A stretch of DNA of 18,587 nt from Anaerococcus sp. GTDB taxonomy: Bacteria; Bacillota; Clostridia; Tissierellales; Peptoniphilaceae. Positions 1-6,691 of the stretch are shown piece by piece. The notes below the pieces were generated by a model, which saw only the letters and a program-made list of their open reading frames with translations, ran no database searches and was not told the origin of the DNA. Each line of letters starts with the position of its first letter. Position 1 is the first letter of the stretch. The stretch is taken from assembly GCF_030825785.1 (NCBI RefSeq), contig NZ_JAPJPG010000032.1, positions 1 through 18,587 on the forward strand, written 5' to 3'. The translations under genes were made by a program, and so were the position numbers.

Positions 1-1
1 G

Positions 2-1654
2 CTTGAGGGAGAGATTTCTTTCATTCTAGATAAGCTTATTATATCAAAGGATAATGAGCACATATTTAAGATACACAATAAGATAGAAGATTCTTTCCTT
101 AATATAGATGAACTTTATAATATCGTAATTATCAGAAATTCTATCGATATCAAGGACGATTTCTATGATGGTGAGCTTAAGATATTCTATGAAAATATGC
201 CACGTTTTGATGAGCTAAAGCATAGGCTCGGGACTATTAGGCTAGAAAGTAAGTTTAGGTCTAACTTCGAAGAAAAATATGGCAAGACCATTACTATGAG
301 AGATAAGCTCCAGGAAGACATTTTCGATCCTTCTATAATGAAAGATAGGGTAGCTGAGTCAAAGCTTGTCAATGAATATTATAAATTAACCGGCGGGGCT
401 GAGATTGAATTTAGGGGAGAAATTAAAAATATATCTGGCCTTCTTGCCATAAGCCAGGATAGGGATAGGGACACACGAAAGGAAGCCTTTGAGGATCTTA
501 ATGGCTGGTTTGCCACTAATATGGAAAGTCTTGATAGGATTTATGATGATTTGGTTAAGATTAGGACTAAAATTGCAAATAAGCTAGGTTTTGATACCTA
601 CACTCCTGTAGCCTATAAGCTTATGGGAAGGCTCGATTGGGATAGCGAAGATGCAAGAAAATACAGAGATCAAATTGTAGAGTACATAGTTCCTTTAAGT
701 CAGAAAATCTACGCCGACCAGGCTCAAAGGATAGGCATAGAGGATATGAAATACTACGATCTTCCTTTAAGCTTTCTTTCAGGAAATCCAAAGCCTATTG
801 GGGATGAGGCCGTCCTAGTAGAAAAGGCCCTGGAGATGTATAAGGAACTTTCTGATAAGACGGGCGAGTTTTTTGAGGCTATGATTGATAAGGGCATGAT
901 GGATCTAACTACCAAAGATGGAAAGGCTCCAGGTGGCTATATGACAAGTCTTCCAGTCACACAGATGCCTTTTATCTTCTCAAACTTTAATGGCACAAGT
1001 GGGGATGTGGATGTCCTAACTCACGAGGCGGGCCACGCCTTCCAGGGCTATCTTACAAGAGATATGTATCCTAGTGAGAATAACGACCTAACAATGGAGA
1101 TAGCAGAGACCCACTCTATGAGCATGGAGTTTTTCACTCATCCTTGGATGGAGAAGTTCTTTGGGGATGATAGTGAAAAATACTACTACGACCATATAGC
1201 TTCAGCCTTAAAGTTTATCCCTTATGGGGCAAGCATTGATGAATTTCAAGAATATGTCTACGAAAATCCATCTGCGAGCCCAGAAGAGAGAAGGGCAAAA
1301 TATAGAGAAATCGAGAAAAAATATCTCCCTCGCCTAGATTATGATGGCAATGAGTATTTGGAAAATGGAGGCAGATGGCAAAGGCAGCTCCATCTTTATA
1401 CAGATCCCTTCTACTATATCGACTACACCATAGCCCAGATAAACGCCTTCCAATATTTCCTTATGGACATGAAAGATCACGAAAAGGCCTGGGATTCCTA
1501 TATTAAATTATGTAAGATAAGTGCTAAGCTTCCTACCAAGGAGGCCCTAAGAGAAGTAGGCCTAGAAAGCCCCTTCGATGATGGAACAATAGAGAAAATC
1601 CTCCCAAAACTTATCGATTACCTAGAAAGTTTGGATGAGGAAAAGATTAAATAA
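2..1654 (+). CDS. M3-family oligoendopeptidase (zinc metallopeptidase), 5' end outside window
   Basis: Cytoplasmic zinc peptidase of the M3 (thimet/PepF-like) family, which cleaves short peptides. The frame is open from base 2 with no stop, and upstream codons (FYDGELKIFYENM) read as normal protein, so the ATG at 197 is internal and the true start lies before the window. 550 residues are visible; family members are usually about 560-600, so little is missing. The zinc-binding HEAGH motif starts at base 1022 (residue 341 of the visible part), followed by HAFQGY and, about 20 residues on, EIAETHS, which supplies the third ligand Glu. The C-terminal RQLHLYTDPFYYIDYTIAQ segment is typical of the non-PepF M3B group. 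No signal peptide can be judged. No clear terminator follows; the repeat region begins about 30 bases after the stop. Family assignment is firm; the physiological substrate is not known. Confidence 0.93.
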   Translation, partial: LEGEISFILDKLIISKDNEHIFKIHNKIEDSFLNIDELYNIVIIRNSIDIKDDFYDGELKIFYENMPRFDELKHRLGTIRLESKFRSNFEEKYGKTITMRDKLQEDIFDPSIMKDRVAESKLVNEYYKLTGGAEIEFRGEIKNISGLLAISQDRDRDTRKEAFEDLNGWFATNMESLDRIYDDLVKIRTKIANKLGFDTYTPVAYKLMGRLDWDSEDARKYRDQIVEYIVPLSQKIYADQAQRIGIEDMKYYDLPLSFLSGNPKPIGDEAVLVEKALEMYKELSDKTGEFFEAMIDKGMMDLTTKDGKAPGGYMTSLPVTQMPFIFSNFNGTSGDVDVLTHEAGHAFQGYLTRDMYPSENNDLTMEIAETHSMSMEFFTHPWMEKFFGDDSEKYYYDHIASALKFIPYGASIDEFQEYVYENPSASPEERRAKYREIEKKYLPRLDYDGNEYLENGGRWQRQLHLYTDPFYYIDYTIAQINAFQYFLMDMKDHEKAWDSYIKLCKISAKLPTKEALREVGLESPFDDGTIEKILPKLIDYLESLDEEKIK

Positions 1655-1885
1655 GAAGATAAGTTAATCGATGAAATCCAATGAGATATCTCGACTCCGC
1701 TTCGCTCCGCTCGATATAAGGGTGTGCAGGGGCCTTCAAGTCATGGGTAGGGCTGATGAAATCTTTTTTCCACATATCCCTTATTTCGACCTTGTGGAGA
1801 AATCTCATGATTAACTATATCGTAAAATAATTGCCTATACTTTGAAAATAATCTAAACAAAAACTACGCCGTCTCGAACGAATGT

Positions 1886-1998
1886 GAGAGATCTACAGTC
1901 TATAATGACATGGAGATTATGAAGATTAAGTTATTTAGGAAAATACATAGATAAGAAAAACTTAAACCAAACATGTACCAAGGTTCTGTAGACCTCTC
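1886..1998 (+). repeat. Alpha element copy 1 (113 bp, imperfect terminal inverted repeats)
   Basis: Begins GAGAGATCTACAG and ends CTGTAGACCTCTC, a 13-bp inverted repeat with one mismatch. The arms extend inward through GACATG near the left end and CATGT near the right. The interior is A/T-rich with no open frame. Same length as the copies at 2411, 10519 and 10929. Confidence 0.85.
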
Positions 1999-2040
1999 AC
2001 GTAAAGTTCGAGGTGGCGAGTAAGGAATTTTTCCAGAGAT

Positions 2041-2125
2041 GTCTCGACTACGCTCGACATAAGGGGAAAGAAAACAAAGTTTTCTCTCTCTTTCCCTTGC
2101 TTCGACCGAAGTGGAGAAGTCTCAC
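2041..2125. repeat. Beta element: long imperfect hairpin
   Basis: The left half (GTCTCGACTACGCTCGACAT, then AAGGGGAAAG) is broadly complementary to the right half (CTTTCCCTTGCTTCGACC, then GAAGTGGAGAAGTCTC). The tip is a perfect 7-bp stem AGAAAAC/GTTTTCT at 2069-2075 and 2079-2085 with an AAA loop. The copy at 10383-10481 keeps the same tip stem but has a TTC loop. This could act as a transcription terminator or processing signal after the upstream gene, but there is no terminal T-run. Confidence 0.7.
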
Positions 2126-2186
2126 GCCTTATATTAAAAGTGCAAGTAATTAAAAACTTTGAATTATAGTAATTTACACAATTAGC

Positions 2187-2410
2187 GCCATCTCGAATGG
2201 AGTTGTCACAGTGAGTTTAACGAACTGATGAAACTGTGCCGGGCGGTCGGGCTTCGATTTTGAAAAAATCGAATTAGTGGGACTTATTTGAAAAATAAGT
2301 TCCAAGAACCCGAAGGGTTCAAAATCGAGGCTTGGCGAGGTGAAGGTCTTTGACCTGAGCCCGCAAGCTACCGTCGAAAGTAAGCCCGTCTGGCTATGAG
2401 AGGACAATGT
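2187..2410. other. Gamma module: cluster of perfect triloop hairpins, possible structured RNA
   Basis: Four adjacent perfect hairpins with 3-base loops: 2253-2273 (9-bp stem, GAA loop), 2282-2300 (8-bp stem, GAA loop, extendable to 11 bp with one G-U), 2306-2320 (6-bp stem, GAA loop) and 2344-2356 (5-bp stem, TTT loop). CGGGC at 2248-2252 can pair with GCCCG at 2384-2388 and close the group. The related copy at 10162-10323 keeps the outer sequences but not these inner hairpins. More G/C-rich than its surroundings. No known RNA class is recognised. Confidence 0.5.
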
Positions 2411-2523
2411 GAGAGATCTACAGTCTATGATGACATGTAGATTATAAAGATTAAGTTATTAATGAAAATACATAGATGACAGAAGCTTAATCCAAGCATG
2501 TCCCAAGGTTCTGTAGAGCTCTC
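2411..2523 (+). repeat. Alpha element copy 2 (113 bp)
   Basis: Ends GAGAGATCTACAG and CTGTAGAGCTCTC are inverted with one mismatch. Inner GACATG (left) and CATGTC (right) continue the inverted repeat. It is followed at once by the delta tail with GTGGAAGCTCTGTCGAG, as in the copies at 10050 and 10929 read on the minus strand. Confidence 0.85.
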
Positions 2524-2633
2524 GTGGCATCCCTGTGGAAGCTCTGTCGAGCTGGCGAATTTGAGATTTCTCGACTACGCTTCGCTTTGCTTAAGATAAG
2601 GAGATATTTACATAAGGCTTGGGCTTTATTTTC

Positions 2634-3248
2634 CTAGCAATCCTTATCCTCAAATACCACAACTACAGCCCCGTCTTTTACCTCTATTTCAAAATCTTCA
2701 TTTTTTGTTTCGTTTGATACTCCTAGGGCATCGTCGATTTTCATCTTGTAGTCTTCTAGTTCGTAGTAGAGGCCCTCTATGGTAAGTCTGGTCTTATCAC
2801 TTAGAGAGAATATCGATACGTAGAAGTCATGGTTATCATAAGTATATGTGAATTTATCGTCTACTACAAATATTTCCTTAGATCTCGATTTTAGTTTTAT
2901 ATCAACCCCTTGTTTTTTGTAGTGGAAGATGGTGCGGATGTTTGATATGGTGTGGCTTTCTCTTCCTCCCAGCCCTCCGTAGATTATGATTTTCTTATAG
3001 CCTTTTTCCCTGGCAAATTCTATCGCAGCAACGGTATCCGTAAAGTCTTTCACTGGATTTAGGGCGATTACGTGATCGTCTTCTGGTCTTTTGGATGAGT
3101 CAAAGTCTCCTATGATGTAGTCGACCTTGATATTTTCTGATTTAGCAAGTTTATAGCCCCTATCAGCTGCAAGGACTAGGTCATCTTTTTTTATTTCGTC
3201 GAAGAAGCCATCGAAGCTTCCTCCTCCAATTATATAACAAGTTTTCAT
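2634..3248 (-). CDS. thiN: Thiamine pyrophosphokinase
   Basis: Transfers pyrophosphate from ATP to thiamine to make the cofactor thiamine diphosphate, in the cytoplasm. At 204 residues it has the normal bacterial TPK length. Motifs in order: IIGGG near the N-terminus, AADRG (about 28-31), IGDFDS (about 46-51), the acidic PVKDFTDT, then GGLGGRESHTISN, followed by a C-terminal beta-rich thiamine-binding domain. In most TPKs the last motif is GGRxDH; here the Asp is Ser, an oddity worth noting. The start is fixed by AGGAGAGGTGAAAT directly before the ATG. It is transcribed away from the AI-2E-family gene across a 116-bp divergent region. It stands alone, not next to other thiamine genes, and its 3' end runs into repeat cluster A with no obvious terminator. 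Confidence 0.93.
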   Translation of the reverse strand: MKTCYIIGGGSFDGFFDEIKKDDLVLAADRGYKLAKSENIKVDYIIGDFDSSKRPEDDHVIALNPVKDFTDTVAAIEFAREKGYKKIIIYGGLGGRESHTISNIRTIFHYKKQGVDIKLKSRSKEIFVVDDKFTYTYDNHDFYVSIFSLSDKTRLTIEGLYYELEDYKMKIDDALGVSNETKNEDFEIEVKDGAVVVVFEDKDC

Positions 3249-3270
3249 ATTTCACCTCTCCTCTTAGTTT

Positions 3271-3340
3271 ATTATAAATTGTGCAATTGAGCAATTTTTT
3301 ATTAATCGCCATATTCCTTCTAATTGTGGTAAAATATACT
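3271..3340. promoter_or_regulatory. Divergent promoter region with an 18-bp inverted repeat
   Basis: For thiN, a perfect -10 TATAAT on the minus strand lies at 3276-3271, 23 bases before the ATG; no good -35 is seen. For the plus-strand operon, TGGTAAAAT at 3327-3335 resembles an extended -10. Between them ATTGTGCAATTGAGCAAT (3278-3295) is an inverted repeat with one mismatched pair, a possible operator. All of this is by eye. Confidence 0.35.
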
Positions 3341-3364
3341 TATGCGATAGTAATGGAGGTATAT

Positions 3365-4573
3365 ATGGAAAAGCTAGATAAAAAATCTAGAGATTTATTA
3401 AAGGTTATTTGTTATGGAATTATATTATTTTTTGCCTTCTGGTATTTTCCAGTTATCAGAGATGGCCTCGGTAGAGTAGTTGGAGTCTTCCAACCCTTTA
3501 TCATAGGGGGGATGATTGCTTATCTAGTGAGTATTCCTATGAACTATTTTGAGAGAAAACTTAGGGCAAACTTTCCAGATAAGAAGTATAGGAAAAGGAT
3601 AAGTGCCTTATCTTTATTTGTATCATGGCTACTTATAGTATGTTTCTTGATTTTGTTTTTAAATATTCTTATTCCAAGGATTGTTACGGTTATCTTATCC
3701 TTCTTCAATAGATGGCCTGAGTTTGTTAGAGAAACTTACGAGACTTTAAACAGTCACTCTATCACAAGGCCTTATGCAGACAAGTTCTATGAATATGTGA
3801 ACTCTTTCGGCTGGTATGAGGTGAGAAATGCTGTAATGAATTTTATCACAGACAAGAAGACTAATCTCTTTAGTTTGACTACAGGAGTCCTTAATTCAGT
3901 AAGTTCTTCCTTGATTGCGGTCTTTACGATCATTGTCTTTTCTATCTTTGTCCTAATATATAAGGATATGCTTAAGACAAATGGAACGAGGATTATTTAC
4001 GCTTTGATGAGTGAAAAGAGGGCAGATTATCTAAACAAGGTCCTATCCCTATCCTATAACACCTTCAAGGATTATATTTTCTCAAGACTTATAGCAGTGG
4101 TTACTCTTTCTGCTCTAACCTTTGTAGGAATGTTTATTATGGGCATCCCCAACGCTGGGGTCATCTCGCTTTTTGTTGGAGTGTCAGATTTGATTCCAAT
4201 TTTTGGTCCTATAGTAGGAGCTGGTCTATCTGCAGTTATTATATTTTTGGAAAGTCCAATCAAGGCTTTAATTTTCCTAATCTATGACGTGATAGTCCAA
4301 CAAATCCAGGAAAATATTATCTATCCAGCCATAGCAGGGGAGAAGATAGGACTTCCTGCGGTTTGGGTCCTTGTAGCTATTACAATTGGTGGATCGCTCT
4401 TTGGTGTTTGGGGTATGCTTGTCGGTATTCCTGTAGCATCTATTATATATACACTCTTTCACGAGTTTATTGATAATAGGCTTAAGGATAAAAATGTTAC
4501 AGACAAAATGATCGAAGAAAAGAAGAATGAGAAATACACCATGGAGGATATAGATAGTCATGAAGCTAAGTAG
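3365..4573 (+). CDS. AI-2E-family (UPF0118/PF01594) membrane permease
   Basis: Polytopic membrane protein of the family named after E. coli TqsA/PerM; members export small molecules or, in some cases, exchange Na+/H+, so the substrate cannot be named. I place the start at ATG 3365, giving 402 residues, because GGAGG lies at 3355-3359, five bases upstream. The frame stays open to GTG 3281, but that codon has no ribosome site and would overlap the divergent promoter region. Visible features: an N-terminal membrane pair (about residues 10-60), a soluble middle, and a C-terminal group of hydrophobic segments carrying the family's conserved VSDLIPIFGPIVG and QQIQENIIYPAIAG stretches. A charged tail follows. 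First gene of a five-gene unit; it overlaps the next gene by 14 bases, so the two are translationally coupled. Confidence 0.88.
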   Translation: MEKLDKKSRDLLKVICYGIILFFAFWYFPVIRDGLGRVVGVFQPFIIGGMIAYLVSIPMNYFERKLRANFPDKKYRKRISALSLFVSWLLIVCFLILFLNILIPRIVTVILSFFNRWPEFVRETYETLNSHSITRPYADKFYEYVNSFGWYEVRNAVMNFITDKKTNLFSLTTGVLNSVSSSLIAVFTIIVFSIFVLIYKDMLKTNGTRIIYALMSEKRADYLNKVLSLSYNTFKDYIFSRLIAVVTLSALTFVGMFIMGIPNAGVISLFVGVSDLIPIFGPIVGAGLSAVIIFLESPIKALIFLIYDVIVQQIQENIIYPAIAGEKIGLPAVWVLVAITIGGSLFGVWGMLVGIPVASIIYTLFHEFIDNRLKDKNVTDKMIEEKKNEKYTMEDIDSHEAK

Positions 4574-5168
4574 ATCAGCCTACGGCGAATTTGTCCCTGT
4601 CATAGACGGGGATAGGACCTATTACGGAGGTTTCCAGAATTTGCTTGAGAGAAAAAACGTAACGAAATTCTACAGAGACAGGTCCTGTGTTGTAACGGCT
4701 ATGACTAATGTTTATTTTTATCTATTTCATAGGAAAAGAGAGATTCCCATGGACCTATACAACGAATACCACTACTATTTCTTTAGGAGCCTAAGACCTT
4801 GGGCCAATGGAGTTCCTACTGCAAAGAGCCTAGATAGGAGGCTTGATAGGGTGAGGGAGGATTTTGGGATTAAGCTAGAATCCAAGACCCTTACAGAGAC
4901 TATGGTTAACAAAAGACCCCTAAAAAAGAAAATCGCCTTTATCGAAGAAGCCCTAGAGAAAGATAGTCCACCCATAATTATTAACTGGCTATCAAATGAT
5001 ATTAAGGTCATGAAGCATCACGGAGTATGCATCACTGAGCTTAACAGAGTCGGTGATAAGCATGAGATAGTCGTTTCTAGTTGGGGGAGGGTCTACAGAT
5101 TTATCCTAGAAGATTTTGAAAGACAATTTAGAACTTATACTGGTTTAATTTATTTTAAGGAGAGATAA
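4560..5168 (+). CDS. Conserved protein of unknown function, possible C39-like (papain-fold) domain
   Basis: A 202-residue soluble protein that I do not recognise as a named family. Its pattern recalls C39-like cysteine-peptidase folds: RDRSCVVTAMTNVY places a Cys (residue 43) at the start of a helix, MKHHGVCITE gives a His (153/154) on a strand, and IVVSSWGRVYRF follows where papain-type folds carry the third polar residue (here Ser173/174). There is no signal peptide or membrane segment, so if it is an enzyme it acts in the cytoplasm. The start at 4560 overlaps the permease gene by 14 bases; GGAGG at 4543-4547 is 12 bases away, longer than usual. Its TAA shares one base with the malQ ATG. 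The context suggests a role linked to glucan metabolism or the permease, but that is inference. Confidence 0.8.
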   Translation: MKLSRSAYGEFVPVIDGDRTYYGGFQNLLERKNVTKFYRDRSCVVTAMTNVYFYLFHRKREIPMDLYNEYHYYFFRSLRPWANGVPTAKSLDRRLDRVREDFGIKLESKTLTETMVNKRPLKKKIAFIEEALEKDSPPIIINWLSNDIKVMKHHGVCITELNRVGDKHEIVVSSWGRVYRFILEDFERQFRTYTGLIYFKER

Positions 5169-6691
5169 TGCAAAAACAAGAAAGATTAGCAAGGGGAAAT
5201 GGGGTTATCCTTCCTATTTTCTCCATACCATCAAATTATGGAATAGGAACTTTCGGTAAGAAGGCCTATGAGGTGGTCGATTTTTTATCAGATGCTGCCA
5301 TCAAATACTGGCAAATCCTACCCTTAGGACAGACCTCTTATGGGGACAGCCCCTACCAATCATTCTCATCCTTCGCTGGCAATCCTTACTTTATTGACTT
5401 GGATATGCTGATTGAAGATGGTCTTTTGGAAAGAGAAGAGCTTGATAATCTAAACTTTGGGGACAATGAAAGATATGTCGACTACGGCATCCAATACAAT
5501 CTTCGCTACAGAATCTTAGAAAAGGCCTTCGATAAGGCAAAAGAGCTTAAGAATGAAGAGCTTAAGGAATTTAGAAACAAGGAAAAGGACTGGGTAGAAG
5601 ACTACGCCCTCTTTATGGCTATCAAGAGAGAAAAGTTCGATGTAAGCTGGCTAGAGTGGGACGATGATCTAAAAAATAGGGACAAGAAGGCCCTAAAGGA
5701 ATTTAAGAAGAAAAACTCAGAGCTCATAGACTTCTATGTCTTCATCCAATATGAGTTCTTCAAACAATGGGAAAAGCTTAAGGAATATGCCAACAGAAAG
5801 GAAATCCAAATTATAGGAGACCTTCCAATCTACGTGGCGCTTGACTCATGCGATGCCTGGGTCAACTCAGATATCCTAAAGCTTGATCCAAAGACTAAAG
5901 AACCAATCATAGTAGGTGGAGCTCCACCAGATGCCTACTCCGAGGACGGCCAACTTTGGGGAAATCCTGTCTATGACTGGGATAAGCTTAAAGAAAGTAA
6001 TTATGACTTCTGGATTAAAAGAATTGGTGCATGCTTAAAGCTTTATGATATCCTAAGACTCGACCATTTCAGAGGCTTTGAGGCCTACTATGCAATACCA
6101 GCTACTGACGATAATGCAAGATATGGTAAGTGGGAAGAAGCAAAACCTTATGAGCTTTTCGATAAGATTATAAAGGCTTATCCAGACGCTCACTTTATAG
6201 CAGAAGATTTAGGTTACATTACCAAGGAAGTTGATGATCTTAAAAACCACTACAATTTCCCAGGTATGAATGTCATCCAATTCGCCTTTGGTGAAAAGTT
6301 TGACAGCAATTACCTACCACACAACTACGAGAGAAATTCTGTAGTATATTCCTCAACCCACGACTCCGACACCCTAAAGGGATTTTTGGATGAGGCAGAT
6401 GAGGAGCTTACAGGACTAATCGATAAGTATTTTGGCCTAGACGAAGATGATAATAAGCTAGAAAAGATTATAAGAGCCCTTATGGCTTCTGTTTCTGACA
6501 TAGCAATGTTTGAGATCCAAGACTTCTTTGGATTCGGCAATGAAAGCAAGATCAACTCTCCATCAACTATTGGCAACAACTGGAAGTGGAGAAGTATAGA
6601 CAGTGATTATGATGAAAATTTAGCGAAAAGAATAAAAGAAATGTCAAAAGTATATGGGAGATATGATTATGGACAAACTGAAAAAGAATAA
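5168..6691 (+). CDS. malQ: 4-alpha-glucanotransferase (amylomaltase, GH77)
   Basis: Moves glucan segments between maltodextrins, producing longer chains plus glucose, so that the phosphorylase has usable ends. At 507 residues it is a standard bacterial GH77 enzyme. Family landmarks: YGDSPYQSFSSFAGNPYFIDL-type substrate loop (about 57-77), GDLPIYVA, LRLDHFRGFE with the nucleophile Asp299, IAEDLG with the acid/base Glu346, STHDSDT with Asp399, and a C-terminal NSPSTIGNNWKWR matching the usual NxPG...NWxWR. AAGGAG at 5158-5163 precedes the ATG, and TAATG couples it to the upstream gene. Its 3' end overlaps the start of glgP by 23 bases. Cytoplasmic. Assignment is firm. Confidence 0.96.
   Translation: MQKQERLARGNGVILPIFSIPSNYGIGTFGKKAYEVVDFLSDAAIKYWQILPLGQTSYGDSPYQSFSSFAGNPYFIDLDMLIEDGLLEREELDNLNFGDNERYVDYGIQYNLRYRILEKAFDKAKELKNEELKEFRNKEKDWVEDYALFMAIKREKFDVSWLEWDDDLKNRDKKALKEFKKKNSELIDFYVFIQYEFFKQWEKLKEYANRKEIQIIGDLPIYVALDSCDAWVNSDILKLDPKTKEPIIVGGAPPDAYSEDGQLWGNPVYDWDKLKESNYDFWIKRIGACLKLYDILRLDHFRGFEAYYAIPATDDNARYGKWEEAKPYELFDKIIKAYPDAHFIAEDLGYITKEVDDLKNHYNFPGMNVIQFAFGEKFDSNYLPHNYERNSVVYSSTHDSDTLKGFLDEADEELTGLIDKYFGLDEDDNKLEKIIRALMASVSDIAMFEIQDFFGFGNESKINSPSTIGNNWKWRSIDSDYDENLAKRIKEMSKVYGRYDYGQTEKE

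Larger units (their letters stand above)
1688..2602 (+). repeat. Composite intergenic repeat cluster A (gene-free region 1655-2633)
   Basis: No credible gene lies between the peptidase and thiN. The stretch is a mosaic of repeat modules, named here by me. Beta (hairpin beginning near CTCGACTACGCTCGACATAA) is at 1688-1807 and 2041-2125, with a half copy at 2563-2602. A linker is at about 1808-1875. Alpha is at 1886-1998 and 2411-2523. A hairpin-rich gamma module is at about 2187-2410. A delta tail (TGGAAGCTCTGTCGAG) is near 2535-2550. The same modules occur in reverse complement at 10017-11382. The spacing between beta copies is about 353 bp, so this is roughly 2.3 copies of a tandem composite unit. 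The short open frames inside are antisense to the repeats and have no ribosome site. Confidence 0.85.

Noticed and set aside
2215..2240. CTGATGA followed by GAAAC, resembling a hammerhead ribozyme core
   Set aside because: The two conserved boxes overlap with no room for stem II, and no flanking stems I and III fit. The match is by chance or from an unrelated structure.
2174..2407. Minus-strand open frame of 77 codons in repeat cluster A
   Set aside because: It runs antisense through the gamma hairpins, has no ribosome site, and the second gamma copy does not preserve the frame.
1688..2602. CRISPR array in the repeat clusters
   Set aside because: Repeats are long (113 bp and more), diverged, of several types and not separated by unique spacers of constant size; no cas gene is present.
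3281..3364. Upstream GTG start for the AI-2E-family permease
   Set aside because: No ribosome site, and it lies in the divergent promoter region. ATG 3365 has GGAGG at the right distance.
4277..4561. 94-codon minus-strand frame opposite the permease gene, and similar frames opposite malQ, glgP and the ABC genes
   Set aside because: These are shadows of well-supported genes and have no ribosome sites or recognisable domains.
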